From: an uncultured Woeseia sp.
GTDB taxonomy: Bacteria > Pseudomonadota > Gammaproteobacteria > Steroidobacterales > Woeseiaceae
DNA length: 64,000 nt
NCBI GenBank assembly: GCA_913031125.1
Contig: CAJWFK010000012.1
Coordinates: 1 to 64,000, forward strand
Direction: 5' to 3'
Made by a program: the position numbers and the translations under genes. The number at the start of each line of letters is the position of its first letter. Position 1 is the first letter of the stretch. Shown here in pieces: positions 45,428 through 55,102 of this stretch. The notes under the pieces are model-generated. The model ran no database searches and was not told where the DNA came from. It saw only the letters and a program-made list of their open reading frames with translations.

Positions 45428-46639
45428 ATGTCCAGTAAAATACAGAAAGATTCTTTAAACATCGACCTATCGGAACCAGCGTCTATCCCAAAGATTGGCA
45501 TTGATCGGGCCATCGAGATCATGCGCAGCGGACGTCTCTTTCGATACGGTGAATTCAAAAATGGTAAATCAGAGGTCGCTAGCCTAGAGCGTGAATTTTC
45601 TCAATACATAGGCAGTCGTTATGCAGTAGCTACAAATTCCTGTGGCAGCGCAATGTTCATTGGATTGAAAAGTGCAGGCGTAGTGCCCGGTGATAAAGTC
45701 TTAGTAAATACTTTCACACTGGCTCCTGTACCCGGTGCAATCTCACACGCCGGAGCTAATCCTGTATTTATTGAGTCAGATGAAAACTGCCGACTGGATC
45801 TAAACGATCTCCAGCATAAAGCAAAGTCCGGTGCAAAATTATTGTTACTCTCGCACATGCGTGGACATATTGCGGACATGGACAAGGTGCAGGAAATATG
45901 CAAAACCTATGAAATCCGGCTAATCGAAGATTGTGCACACACGTTAGGTGCCCGCTGGAACCGAAAAGCTTCCGGCACATTTGGCAATGCGGCCTGTTTT
46001 AGCCTCCAAACATTCAAACATATCAATGCGGGTGAGGGCGGGATTCTGACAACTGACGATGACGATATCGCAGCGCAAGCCATTCTATATGCAGGAAGCT
46101 ATATGTTGTACGCACAGAATGGAGCGCGCCCGCCACTCGAGGTCTTCGAGCGCCATAAGAGGCTAATTCCTAATTTCAGCCTACGCATGCATGAAGTAAC
46201 TGCCGCTGTTGCTAGGCCTCAAATAGATATGCTTGAAGAGCGCGCAAAAGCATGGAAAAAGCGCTATAAATGGCTCGCTGATTTTCTTGGTGAAATCGAG
46301 CATGTCCGGCTTCCTGACCGAGATCTCAAAGAAGATTTTATACCTTCCTCCATACAGTTCTTCCTTGATAATCTTAGCGCTGAGGCTATTTCAGATATAT
46401 TGGACCACTGCCGCCGACGCGGCCTCGATATAAAATGGTTTGGTAACCCCATCCCACAGGGATTTACCAGCACATGGGAAGATTGGAAATACATATCTGA
46501 TAATCAAAACCTCCCCTACACTCAAACCATGTTGCACTCACTTTGCGATATGCGAATCCCTCTAACAATAAAAAAAGCAGAGTGTCGTCTGATAGCACAG
46601 ATATTGAATGAAGCAATTACCTTAGTTGAGTCGAGCTGA
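45428..46639 (+). CDS. DegT/DnrJ/EryC1-family PLP aminotransferase
   Basis: This 403-residue fold-type I PLP protein has NSCGSAMFIGLKSAGV near the PLP phosphate site, the PLP-stacking Asp in LIEDCAHTLGA, and the Schiff-base Lys in FSLQTFKHINAGEGG. Start ATG 45428; a TTG lies six bases earlier. The family makes amino sugars from keto sugars, but no sugar-nucleotide genes are nearby. It is a single gene convergent with the symporter gene. It may aminate or deaminate a catabolic intermediate; that is a guess from context. Confidence 0.9.
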   Translation: MSSKIQKDSLNIDLSEPASIPKIGIDRAIEIMRSGRLFRYGEFKNGKSEVASLEREFSQYIGSRYAVATNSCGSAMFIGLKSAGVVPGDKVLVNTFTLAPVPGAISHAGANPVFIESDENCRLDLNDLQHKAKSGAKLLLLSHMRGHIADMDKVQEICKTYEIRLIEDCAHTLGARWNRKASGTFGNAACFSLQTFKHINAGEGGILTTDDDDIAAQAILYAGSYMLYAQNGARPPLEVFERHKRLIPNFSLRMHEVTAAVARPQIDMLEERAKAWKKRYKWLADFLGEIEHVRLPDRDLKEDFIPSSIQFFLDNLSAEAISDILDHCRRRGLDIKWFGNPIPQGFTSTWEDWKYISDNQNLPYTQTMLHSLCDMRIPLTIKKAECRLIAQILNEAITLVESS

Positions 46640-46665
46640 AAACGATCAACAAGGGTCCCAGATGT

Positions 46666-48186
46666 TTACGACCTGCGGGTTGCAAAACGCTTTTGCCAAT
46701 ATGCGTCAAGGTCTTTTTTCACAAGGGGCGCCAGCAGGTAAAGTCCAGTAATATTGGCTAGTGCTAAAGCGAAGATCATGGCATCAGAAAAATCAAGAAC
46801 AGCATCAAGCTGTGTCGTGCAACCGACGATAATAAAAAAACAAAAAATTGTGTTAAAAACCAGTTTAGCCCAGCGTTTCGAGCCAAATATGTATATAAAG
46901 CCTTCCAGACCATAGTATGACCAGGAAATCATCGTGGAGTAGGCAAAGAGCATTACCACAATAGCAAGCACATACGGAAACCATGGAATAACACTTGCAA
47001 AAGCACTCGATGTCAACTCAACTCCACTTATGACTCCATCATTAAGAAGTGCCGGATCATAAACCGTCACTATGATTACTAGTGAAGTAATCGTGCAAAT
47101 TACAACCGTATCAATAAATGGTTCAAGCATCGCAACGAAACCCTGTGTAAGAGGTTCGTCAGTCTTGACAGCTGAGTGTGCAATTGCCGATGTGCCGATT
47201 CCCGCCTCATTAGAAAAGGCTGCCCTTCTAAATCCTAGTACAAGAATGGCAATAACCCCACCAGTCACCCCCTCAGGGCTAAAAGCATTGGTTATTATCG
47301 CGCTCACAGCCGCTGGTATGGCCTCATAGTTCGCACCAATTACAATTAAAGCTGTACCGACGTATAGCAATGCCATGAAAGGGACGAGTTTGGAAGTTAC
47401 CCGCGCTATGCTTTTTATCCCGCCTATAATCACCAACGCAGTCAAAATGGCAAGAATTCCACCAAACAGCCAGCCTCGTGGGGCAAAAATACTGTTATCT
47501 CCACCGGTAACATTTACAAACTGAACGTATGCCTGATTCGCTTGGAACATGCAACCAGCCCCGAGGCATCCAACTATGATACAAACTGCGTAATACCAAG
47601 CGAGAGTTTTCCCTAGCCGTGGTAACTTTAGCTCCTTCAAACCCTTGTCCAGATAGAACATCGGCCCACCAGATACGGTGCCATCAGCATTTATCTGCCG
47701 ATACTTAACTCCGAGCGTGCATTCAATAAATTTTGATGCCATCCCGAGAAAGCCGGCAACAATAAGCCAGAAGGTAGCACCCGGCCCACCAATCGAGATT
47801 GCTACAGCGACGTGTGTGATATTCCCAACGCCAACTGTTCCGGATACTGCGGTGGCCAGTGCCTCGAAATGCGACACTTCACCGACAGCCTTAGTCTGCC
47901 TATCTTCCTTTCCGGATACTATCCGAATAGCGTGAGCGAAACCGCGAATATTGATTAAGCGCAAACGGATCGTGAAGTACAAAGCACCGCCGATTAGCCA
48001 GAGTACTATTAGTGGAAACTCCGAACCGGCAATCACAACCGAATAGAAAACAAAATCCACCATGGCAGTAGCAACTGGCCTGAATGCATCATTGATTGTC
48101 TGATCAAAGTTCGCCCAGCACGCCGGTGCCACCAACATAAATGGAAAACCGATAATCAGCCGTAACCAAGCTCTACTTTTTTTCAT
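46666..48186 (-). CDS. Sodium:alanine/glycine symporter (AGCS family)
   Basis: An integral membrane protein of about 506 residues with some ten to eleven spans. FSNEAGIGTSAIAHSAVKTDEP and the TVSGTVGVGNITHVAVAI stretch are clear AGCS-family signatures. ATG 48186 is preferred over TTG 48201. It imports alanine, glycine or a similar small amino acid with Na+. It follows the amidohydrolase lipoprotein gene by 72 bases and may take up an amino acid released by that enzyme. A sulfonated amino acid is possible but unsupported. Confidence 0.92.
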   Translation of the reverse strand: MKKSRAWLRLIIGFPFMLVAPACWANFDQTINDAFRPVATAMVDFVFYSVVIAGSEFPLIVLWLIGGALYFTIRLRLINIRGFAHAIRIVSGKEDRQTKAVGEVSHFEALATAVSGTVGVGNITHVAVAISIGGPGATFWLIVAGFLGMASKFIECTLGVKYRQINADGTVSGGPMFYLDKGLKELKLPRLGKTLAWYYAVCIIVGCLGAGCMFQANQAYVQFVNVTGGDNSIFAPRGWLFGGILAILTALVIIGGIKSIARVTSKLVPFMALLYVGTALIVIGANYEAIPAAVSAIITNAFSPEGVTGGVIAILVLGFRRAAFSNEAGIGTSAIAHSAVKTDEPLTQGFVAMLEPFIDTVVICTITSLVIIVTVYDPALLNDGVISGVELTSSAFASVIPWFPYVLAIVVMLFAYSTMISWSYYGLEGFIYIFGSKRWAKLVFNTIFCFFIIVGCTTQLDAVLDFSDAMIFALALANITGLYLLAPLVKKDLDAYWQKRFATRRS

Positions 48187-48258
48187 TCGTGGGGTTCCCA
48201 ACAGATCCGGATTAACACTTACGGTAAAGCCCTGCTCTTATACACCTGGAGCCAAAAT

Positions 48259-49980
48259 TTAATGTTTCTTGTATACAGATTTGCCTCTTGCAAATGTCTC
48301 TATAACAGCAATATTCTTAATCATCTCAGGATCAATTGTTAGTGGATTAACCTCCAGCACAACCAAGTCGGCACGCTTACCCGGCGTAATTGAACCCTTT
48401 TTATCTTCCTCAAAATATTGGTAAGCCGCGCCCAGTGTTATTGCATGCAGTGCCTCTAATGGGGTCGCGCGTTGGTCAGGCCCGAGCACATAACCACTCC
48501 TAGTTTTTCTATTAACAGTAATCCAAAGCAAGCGCATCATGTCAGGCGGCACAATGGGCGCATCATTGTGCACCGTGAGTGGGATACCGAGTTTTAAGGT
48601 GCTCCCCACCGGACTTATATGTGCGGCCCGCTCTTCACCAAAGCTCCTGCGATGCCAGTCTCCCCAAAAAAATGGGTGCGCTGAATAGTAGGAAGGTACT
48701 ATGCCCAAACGCTTGATTAGCGGCAACTGATCTGCACGAGTCAGTTGCGCATGAATAATGACACTGCGATGGTCAATCGTATCCTCTTGGTCCAGAGCTC
48801 CGGCAACACCGTCTATCATCATATCGATTGCTGCATCTCCATTCGCATGAACCAATACAGGTATGCCTTTGCTAATCATTCGAGCAACCCGGTCATTGTA
48901 TTGTTCAGCCGGGTAACTAGGATAGGCACGATAATCTGGGTCTGCACCCGGCGGGCCTTCGTTGTAGGGTTGCGATAAATATGCAGTTCTACCCTGGGGA
49001 GAACCGTCAAGAACAAACTTGACCCCACCTACCCGAAAGCCCCCCGTATAGTTGTTTTCAAGCTTGATCGAATTGAGCGTAGTCTCATCTAATCGGTTAG
49101 CTACCGGAAACGCAACGACATCAACTGGAAATGGCTGACGTGCAGCAGTGTCTCTAAATATTTCTATGTCACTTAGAGCCGAACCACCATCCTGTACTGT
49201 CGTAATTCCGTAACTCGCATACAGATTTGCTGACTGACGAAACATATCCGCAAGTGCATCAGGATCCGGACCATCGCCCCGTTCCATATTAAATGTGAAG
49301 GCTGCTGTTTCCTCGAGTACACCATTTGGCTCGCGAGTCCCTGAACGGCGCCGAATCACCCCACCAGGAGGATCTTCAGAATCTGCGTCGACGCCAGCCA
49401 ATTCAAGCGCCATAGAATTAACCGCTGCAAGGTGACCCGAAACATGAGTCAAAACAATCGGATGTTGGTCAGATGCCTGATCCAAATCATCCCGGGTAGG
49501 ATGCCTGTTTTCAGCAATCAGTGAATCATCATAACCATAACCAAAAACCCAATCACTGGGCTCTATTTGTTTGGCATCGATATGTCGCTTGACGAGTGTT
49601 ATCACATCATCCATCGTTTCCACTACACCAACAGGGGGTGATGAGAGATTTACGAAATTGATCAATCGTGCTAGGTAAGCCATGTGACCATGGGCATCAA
49701 TAAACCCGGGCACCAAGGCCTGTTCACCAAGTTCTATCACCTGCGTATCGTCACCACGAAGTACTAGCACTTCTTCCCTTGGCCCAGCGGCCACGATTTT
49801 TTCTCCACGAACGGCAACCGCTGACACATTTCTCAGCGACTCATCTACCGTCACAATATTATTTCCCGTAAAAATAATGTCCGCTGGCAACTCCCCCTTA
49901 TTTTGGAATCCAGTTTCGGTTTGCGTACACGCAGCGATGAATATACAAATGAATATTGCTTGTAAGTTTCGGTAATTCAC
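48259..49980 (-). CDS. YtcJ-like amidohydrolase, exported lipoprotein
   Basis: This protein of about 573 residues is paralogous to the one at 16662. Motifs: FIDAHGHMAYL, LTHVSGHLAAVN, VLVHANGDAA, IIHAQLT and HNDAPIVPP. I choose GTG 49980, six bases after GGAG. It produces a neat lipoprotein signal, NLQAIFICIFIAACTQ, with Cys lipidation. The longer ATG-started ORF (to 50088) has a polar N-terminus that fits no export signal. It would cleave a C-N bond at the envelope, next to an amino-acid symporter that could import the product. Confidence 0.88.
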   Translation of the reverse strand: MNYRNLQAIFICIFIAACTQTETGFQNKGELPADIIFTGNNIVTVDESLRNVSAVAVRGEKIVAAGPREEVLVLRGDDTQVIELGEQALVPGFIDAHGHMAYLARLINFVNLSSPPVGVVETMDDVITLVKRHIDAKQIEPSDWVFGYGYDDSLIAENRHPTRDDLDQASDQHPIVLTHVSGHLAAVNSMALELAGVDADSEDPPGGVIRRRSGTREPNGVLEETAAFTFNMERGDGPDPDALADMFRQSANLYASYGITTVQDGGSALSDIEIFRDTAARQPFPVDVVAFPVANRLDETTLNSIKLENNYTGGFRVGGVKFVLDGSPQGRTAYLSQPYNEGPPGADPDYRAYPSYPAEQYNDRVARMISKGIPVLVHANGDAAIDMMIDGVAGALDQEDTIDHRSVIIHAQLTRADQLPLIKRLGIVPSYYSAHPFFWGDWHRRSFGEERAAHISPVGSTLKLGIPLTVHNDAPIVPPDMMRLLWITVNRKTRSGYVLGPDQRATPLEALHAITLGAAYQYFEEDKKGSITPGKRADLVVLEVNPLTIDPEMIKNIAVIETFARGKSVYKKH

Positions 49981-50088
49981 CAAATTCTCCGAAAAACTAT
50001 CGTAAAAGTTAAAATAATTATGCCTAAAGGCAAGCCCTAAGGCACAAAGAGTTAAATCCTTAACAATTTTGTCATAATCGTCAGACAA

Positions 50089-50120
50089 ACTTGCACCACA
50101 AGACTAACCTCGACTAGGCT
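50089..50120 (+). promoter_or_regulatory. Shared promoter-like element (MFS copy)
   Basis: ACTTGCAC, four bases, AGACTAAC, then TAGGCT 18 bases after TTGCAC. It ends 30 bases before the ATG at 50151 of the third spinster carrier. Confidence 0.55.
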
Positions 50121-50150
50121 CTTTTGTTGCAACAAGCTAAGCAGATAAAA

Positions 50151-51521
50151 ATGGTCGACGAACCTAAACTCCACAACCAAACCAATGAAGAACCTTGGCC
50201 GTCTCCGGCTTATTCTTGGTATGTCGTAGGTGTCTTAACTGTTGCCTATACCTGTTCGTTTATCGATCGACAAATATTAAGCTTACTAGTTGAGCCAATA
50301 CGCCGTGATTTACAAATCAGTGATACACAGATCAGTCTACTAGCTGGTATTGCATTTACAATTTTCTACACTTTGATGGGAGTACCAATTGCCAAGCTCT
50401 CCGATCAAAAAAACCGAAAAATAATTATTGCCATTGGTATCGCTACCTGGAGTTTGATGACAGCACTATGCGGTACCGCCCGTAATTTTTGGCAGCTTTT
50501 TATTGCGCGCATCGGTGTAGGTGTAGGTGAAGCAACATTATCGCCCGCGGCATTTTCAATACTCGCGGATTATTTCCCGGTTAACAAATTAGCACGAGCT
50601 TTCAGCGTGTACTCGATGGGCGTCTATATTGGCGCCGGGCTAGCTATGATTATTGGCGGTCTGGTAGTTGGATGGGTAGCAAACTCCGGTAATGTCATTT
50701 TACCGGTTATTGGTGAAATTCGGCCGTGGCAAACGACATTTTTCATTGTCGGTATCCTCGGGCTACCGGTCTTATTACTTATGATGACAGTAAAAGAGCC
50801 GGTACGTCGGGGGCTAGGAGAAAATACGGCCGGCAAGAACGCTAGCTCAACATCTGAACTCTTAGCGTTTATAAAAATCAATCGTCGCACACTCGTTTGC
50901 CATTTCGCAGCTTTCTCCTTAACCGGTATTGGCATAATGGGATATTTGGTTTGGACACCAACTGTCTTTATACGCACTTTTGGCTGGGACGCGCCATCGA
51001 TAGGCATGGCTTATGGGACAATTTTGCTGGTTTTCGGAACAGCCGGTCTATACGCCGGTGGCACAGTAGCCGATTGGTTGCAGACAAAGGGAAAGACCGA
51101 CGCAATCATTCGAAGTGCTTTCTACAGTATTATCGCCGCGATCCCCTTTGCTGTCCTAACACCATTGATGCCAACAAGCACATTAGCAATTGTATCTCTG
51201 GCTATCACCACATTCTTTTTCTCCTTTCCCCAAGGATTACCCGCGGCTGCCCTACAGGTGTTTACGCCGAACCCGCTTCGGGCGCAGATGACTGCCATCT
51301 ATTTTCTAATTGGCAACCTCATTGCGGCTGGATTGGGACCAACACTTTTTGCCTTAGTGACCGACTACATATTTCATGACCCGATGATGATCCGCTACTC
51401 CATCGCGATCGTTTCATCAATTGTCCTGCCTATGGGAGCTATATTCGCATTTCTTGCTCTTAAGCCCTATCGGGAAAGTATTCGTCGTGCACAAGAAACG
51501 ACTAATACTTCTGGCGCCTAA
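50151..51521 (+). CDS. Spinster-type MFS transporter 3
   Basis: This 456-residue carrier has SFIDRQILSLLVEPIRRDLQISDTQISLLAG and RIGVGVGEATLSPAAFSI. It is closely similar along its length to the carriers at 10600 and 11922. ATG 50151 is used; an in-frame TTG lies 27 bases upstream, but this ATG sits where the homologues begin. It is a single gene, divergent from the amidohydrolase lipoprotein. It probably takes up a small organic anion. Confidence 0.9.
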   Translation: MVDEPKLHNQTNEEPWPSPAYSWYVVGVLTVAYTCSFIDRQILSLLVEPIRRDLQISDTQISLLAGIAFTIFYTLMGVPIAKLSDQKNRKIIIAIGIATWSLMTALCGTARNFWQLFIARIGVGVGEATLSPAAFSILADYFPVNKLARAFSVYSMGVYIGAGLAMIIGGLVVGWVANSGNVILPVIGEIRPWQTTFFIVGILGLPVLLLMMTVKEPVRRGLGENTAGKNASSTSELLAFIKINRRTLVCHFAAFSLTGIGIMGYLVWTPTVFIRTFGWDAPSIGMAYGTILLVFGTAGLYAGGTVADWLQTKGKTDAIIRSAFYSIIAAIPFAVLTPLMPTSTLAIVSLAITTFFFSFPQGLPAAALQVFTPNPLRAQMTAIYFLIGNLIAAGLGPTLFALVTDYIFHDPMMIRYSIAIVSSIVLPMGAIFAFLALKPYRESIRRAQETTNTSGA

Positions 51522-51548
51522 AGTTTCAATACAGAGCCAATACAAAAT

Positions 51549-52466
51549 CTATTGCGCAGAATAAATAGAGGCCAACGCTGCCGACGCAAGCCTTGCTGCC
51601 GGCGGATCAGCTCGTGATGTCAGCATAATCGGCACAGTAGCACCAAGAACAATTCCTGCCGCCGTAGCACTCATAAAGTAGACCATTTGCTTAAACAGGA
51701 AGTTGCCCGCTTCAATATTAGGCACCACTAGCACATCAGCCTGACCCGCCACATCACAGGCGACACCTTTTATTTTTGCTGCCTCTTTGGAGACGGCAAT
51801 ATCGAAGGATAACGGCCCAGATATGCGTCCTCCTTCTATTTCTCCGGACGCAGCTAATCGGTTTATTTCCTCTGCGTCAATGCTAGAAGGCATTTTGGAA
51901 TTAGCAACCTCAGTTCCAGATAACAAAGCAATAGCCGGATTCAAATTTCCCAGTGAATGCATCAAACCGACCGCATTGCGCGCTATATCAATTTTCTCGT
52001 GGACCGACGGAAGAATGTTGATGACTGCATCCGTAATACAAAGTACTTTATCGCTATTTGGGACAGTCATATGGAAAACATGGCTAAGACGGGTGCCTGA
52101 ATACAGGCCCTCATCCTTTTTAAGCACAGCACGCATCAAATCGTCTGTGTGCACATGACCTTTCATTAGCGCGCCTGCCTCTCCATTCCGTGCGAGTGAA
52201 ACTGCAATAGATGAAGCTTCACTCTCAGTAGAGCAGGACACTAGTCGAACATCCTCAAGATTCCAGTTGATCTCGCGTGCTAACCGTTCGATTGTCTTTA
52301 TACGGCCCACCAGAATTGGCTTTATGAGGCCCTCATCAGCTGCCAGACGAGCACTATCCATAGCCAGAGACGTACCAGCATTAACGACCGCGGTGCTTAC
52401 AGGTGGATAATTGCGTGCTTTAGCCAACAAATGTAAAGGGCATTCAGGTTGTGCCTCGCTAAGCAT
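51549..52466 (-). CDS. pta: Phosphate acetyltransferase (Pta/Ptb family)
   Basis: This 305-residue protein of the phosphate acetyl/butyryltransferase family has AGALMKGHVHTDDLMRAVL, THVFHM-like LSHVFHMTVPNSDKVLCITDAVIN, GPLSFDIAVSKEAA and DVLVVPNIEAGNFLFK. ATG 52466 begins 13 bases after the xsc stop; an upstream in-frame start would overlap xsc. With xsc it forms the standard desulfonation pair: acetyl phosphate from Xsc becomes acetyl-CoA. Substrate preference for acetyl over butyryl is inferred from this neighbour. Confidence 0.92.
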   Translation of the reverse strand: MLSEAQPECPLHLLAKARNYPPVSTAVVNAGTSLAMDSARLAADEGLIKPILVGRIKTIERLAREINWNLEDVRLVSCSTESEASSIAVSLARNGEAGALMKGHVHTDDLMRAVLKKDEGLYSGTRLSHVFHMTVPNSDKVLCITDAVINILPSVHEKIDIARNAVGLMHSLGNLNPAIALLSGTEVANSKMPSSIDAEEINRLAASGEIEGGRISGPLSFDIAVSKEAAKIKGVACDVAGQADVLVVPNIEAGNFLFKQMVYFMSATAAGIVLGATVPIMLTSRADPPAARLASAALASIYSAQ

Positions 52467-52479
52467 ATTAGATGGCTCG

Positions 52480-54234
52480 TCAAATATAGTCCTTGTACTT
52501 TTCAAGAAAACGCACGGGCTTTGATAGCGCATCACGACGAAATGGATCTCCCAGTTCTTTCGTGCACATAACTTCGATAATTGTAGTCTTCCTATCGTTC
52601 ATCTGCGCATCAACAGCTTTCCCAAGCGCTGAACCGACGTCTTCTAATTTGTTAACAACTATACCCTCAGCACCCATTGCTTTTGCTATCCCTGCGAAAC
52701 TTTTATTCTCCAGTTCCCCAGCAACGAATCGCTCATTATAAAAGTCGACCTGATTCTTTTTTTCCGCGCCCCACTGGCCATTATTAAAAACCACAGCAGT
52801 GACAGGAATATCCTCTCGAACACAAGTCATGGTCTCACCCATACTCATTCCCCAAGCACCCTCACCAGCATAAGAAATGGCAGGTCGATCAGGCGCAGCA
52901 ACCTTCGCACCGATAATTGTTGGAAAAGCGTATCCACAATTACCAAAACTCATTGCAGCAAAAAAGCTGCGCGGCCTTTCAAAGCGCAGATAACTATTTG
53001 CTACCGAATTAATGTTTCCAATGTCAGTAGAAACCATGACATCTTCTGGCATAGCTTGTTCCAGTTCACGAAGCACCTGGCGGGGATGTAAAAATCCTTT
53101 CCCAGCTTCCGCAATGGCCCGTAAACTGAAATCATCAGTCTCATGTATCCAATGGTCGAGTTCTTTTTCCCAATTTTCCTTCTCCGCTTTAATGTCCTTC
53201 GCTCGCTCTACCTTCGTTGAATCACAAGTAAGATTCCTGTCATTTATCCGCTGCAAAAGAGATGCAGCCGCAGCTCCAGCATCACCACAGATGCCCACTG
53301 AAATACTCTTAACCAGACCTAACATCTTATGGTCGGCATCGATCTGAATGATTTTTGCATCCTGTGGCCAATAATCCATTCCATATTGCGGCAACGTGCC
53401 GAACGGGCCTAGGCGGGTACCAAGCGCCAGAACCACATCAGCCTTACTAATAAGCTTCATACCGGCTTTTGACCCCTGATAACCAAGTGGCCCACACCAC
53501 AGAGAATGGCTAGCCGGGAAAGAATCATTGTGTAAATAACTATTAACGACAGGTGCACCAAGGCGCTCTGCCAATGCCTTGCACTCGTCGATAGCATTTG
53601 CATTGACCACGCCACCACCAGACACGATTACGGGGAATTTTGCACCGGACAGAAGGTCTGCCGCCTCCGTCAGAGTTTTTTCCCCACCCGGACCACGATC
53701 AACAAATGAGGGGACTGGAATATCTACATTTATATCTCCATAAAACAGATCGCGCGGGATATTTAGCTGGGTGGGCCCCATTTCTGAAAGGGCTCGGTCG
53801 AAACAACGACCAGTATATTCAGCCATTCGATTCGGGTTATTGAGATGGGCTTGATACTTGGTGAATTCCTGAAACATAGGTAACTGATTACATTCCTGGA
53901 ATCCTCCATGCCCAATACCCATAGTACCTGTCTCAGGTGTAACTATAACAACTGGCGAATGAGCCCAGAAAGCAGCGGCAATACCAGTCACACAATTGCT
54001 TATTCCTGGCCCATTTTGGCCCGTGCACACACCCTGTCTTCCACTAACTCGTGAGTAACCATCAGCCATATGGGCTGCACCCTGTTCATGAACAACCGGA
54101 ACAAAACGGATGCCTGCTGGTTCAAATATGTCCATTGCATCCATAAAAGCCGAGCCCATGATGCCGAATATTTCGGTTACACCATGCGCGACCATTGTTT
54201 CAACAAAAGCTTCGCTTGGGGTCATACGAGTCAT
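52480..54234 (-). CDS. xsc: Sulfoacetaldehyde acetyltransferase
   Basis: This 584-residue ThDP enzyme matches Xsc along its length: FGIMGSAFMDAMDIFEPAGI, VHEQGAAHMADGYSRVSG, AAFWAHSPVVIVTPETGTMG, MGPTQLNIPRDLFYG and NSYLHNDSFPASH are typical. The Glu of HEQG is the ThDP activator, and GEGAWGMSMGET near residue 440 begins the diphosphate-binding part. It converts sulfoacetaldehyde and phosphate to sulfite and acetyl phosphate in the cytosol. pta follows at once. No tauXY, tpa or sulfopyruvate decarboxylase is present here, so the source of sulfoacetaldehyde is outside the window or novel. No sulfite exporter gene is adjacent. Confidence 0.97.
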   Translation of the reverse strand: MTRMTPSEAFVETMVAHGVTEIFGIMGSAFMDAMDIFEPAGIRFVPVVHEQGAAHMADGYSRVSGRQGVCTGQNGPGISNCVTGIAAAFWAHSPVVIVTPETGTMGIGHGGFQECNQLPMFQEFTKYQAHLNNPNRMAEYTGRCFDRALSEMGPTQLNIPRDLFYGDINVDIPVPSFVDRGPGGEKTLTEAADLLSGAKFPVIVSGGGVVNANAIDECKALAERLGAPVVNSYLHNDSFPASHSLWCGPLGYQGSKAGMKLISKADVVLALGTRLGPFGTLPQYGMDYWPQDAKIIQIDADHKMLGLVKSISVGICGDAGAAAASLLQRINDRNLTCDSTKVERAKDIKAEKENWEKELDHWIHETDDFSLRAIAEAGKGFLHPRQVLRELEQAMPEDVMVSTDIGNINSVANSYLRFERPRSFFAAMSFGNCGYAFPTIIGAKVAAPDRPAISYAGEGAWGMSMGETMTCVREDIPVTAVVFNNGQWGAEKKNQVDFYNERFVAGELENKSFAGIAKAMGAEGIVVNKLEDVGSALGKAVDAQMNDRKTTIIEVMCTKELGDPFRRDALSKPVRFLEKYKDYI

Positions 54235-54342
54235 TGTGTGTTTCCTTAGCTAGTCTGGTTGGCGATTAGATACGAGTTCGTATTTAATCGCATTGAAGTC
54301 ACTTGTACAATTTGAACTAGGTGTAAGTATCAGTTCCGCAAT

Positions 54343-55062
54343 CTAACTCGGGACCTCATTAGTGGTAAGCCACGATAAAAGAAACGAATTTACACTAGCA
54401 GGATTCTCGAGCGGCAATAAATGTCCCGCACCTTCAACAATTTCTATCGTGGCATTTGGGATATGCTTTGCTAAATACTCATTCCCTGATACCGGTGTTA
54501 TCAAATCTCTTTCTCCACACAGAATCCTCGTTGGTATCTGGATCGAGGGCAATATGTCGCAACAGTCAATCCTGCCCATCGTAGCGCGTTGTTGCGCACA
54601 GAATTCAGCAGCGCCTAATTCCCTTCCCATTTCCACAACCAGTGAGCGTGCCTCGGCCATATTCGGGCTATTTGGGCTTACAATAAATTGCCCCATATCC
54701 TCTAATAATGCTTCGTACTCGACTGCAGCCTTCTCAATCAATCGAATCCGCTGCGACTTGGCGACATCATTATCAGCAAATGGGGAAGCACTGATGAAAG
54801 CAAGCCGTTCGATTTGACCCGGGACTCGCTTTACGATTTCCAGCGCTATATAACCACCCAAAGAAAACCCAACCAAGGACATCCGAGCACCGGCAATATC
54901 CTGAAGTACCTGATCAGCCATCTCCTCTATAGTGAGGCTGCCCGTGTAATCGGGAATAATTACTCTTCCAAATTCCGAGAGGACATCAAGCTGTTCCCGC
55001 CATAATTGACCGGTATTTCCGAGACCTGGAATAAGAACTGTTAGTTTGTCCGGGTTATCCAT
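54343..55062 (-). CDS. Alpha/beta-hydrolase
   Basis: A 239-residue serine hydrolase with the nucleophile elbow GFSLGGY, acid Asp in CGERDLITP and His in GAGHLLPLENP. Oxyanion-hole region is PGLGNTGQLW. It resembles PcaD/MhpC-like esterases and C-C hydrolases in length. It follows the SCP2-like thiolase by 40 bases and may cleave an ester, lactone or thioester in the same route. The next gene downstream (xsc) is 108 bases away and has its own upstream region. Confidence 0.88.
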   Translation of the reverse strand: MDNPDKLTVLIPGLGNTGQLWREQLDVLSEFGRVIIPDYTGSLTIEEMADQVLQDIAGARMSLVGFSLGGYIALEIVKRVPGQIERLAFISASPFADNDVAKSQRIRLIEKAAVEYEALLEDMGQFIVSPNSPNMAEARSLVVEMGRELGAAEFCAQQRATMGRIDCCDILPSIQIPTRILCGERDLITPVSGNEYLAKHIPNATIEIVEGAGHLLPLENPASVNSFLLSWLTTNEVPS

Positions 55063-55102
55063 GCGGATGAGTTTAGTAGTCCTATTTGGGGTGCATCTTT
55101 GT

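Noticed and set aside
50897-51379. 160-codon ORF in another frame of the third spinster MFS gene
   Set aside because: Low-complexity, His/Trp-rich shadow of a clear transporter.
54301-54320. Look-alike of the shared element (ACTTGTAC...GAACTAG) upstream of xsc
   Set aside because: Wrong orientation for xsc, five instead of four bases between blocks and no -10-like hexamer. It may be a relic but is not supported.
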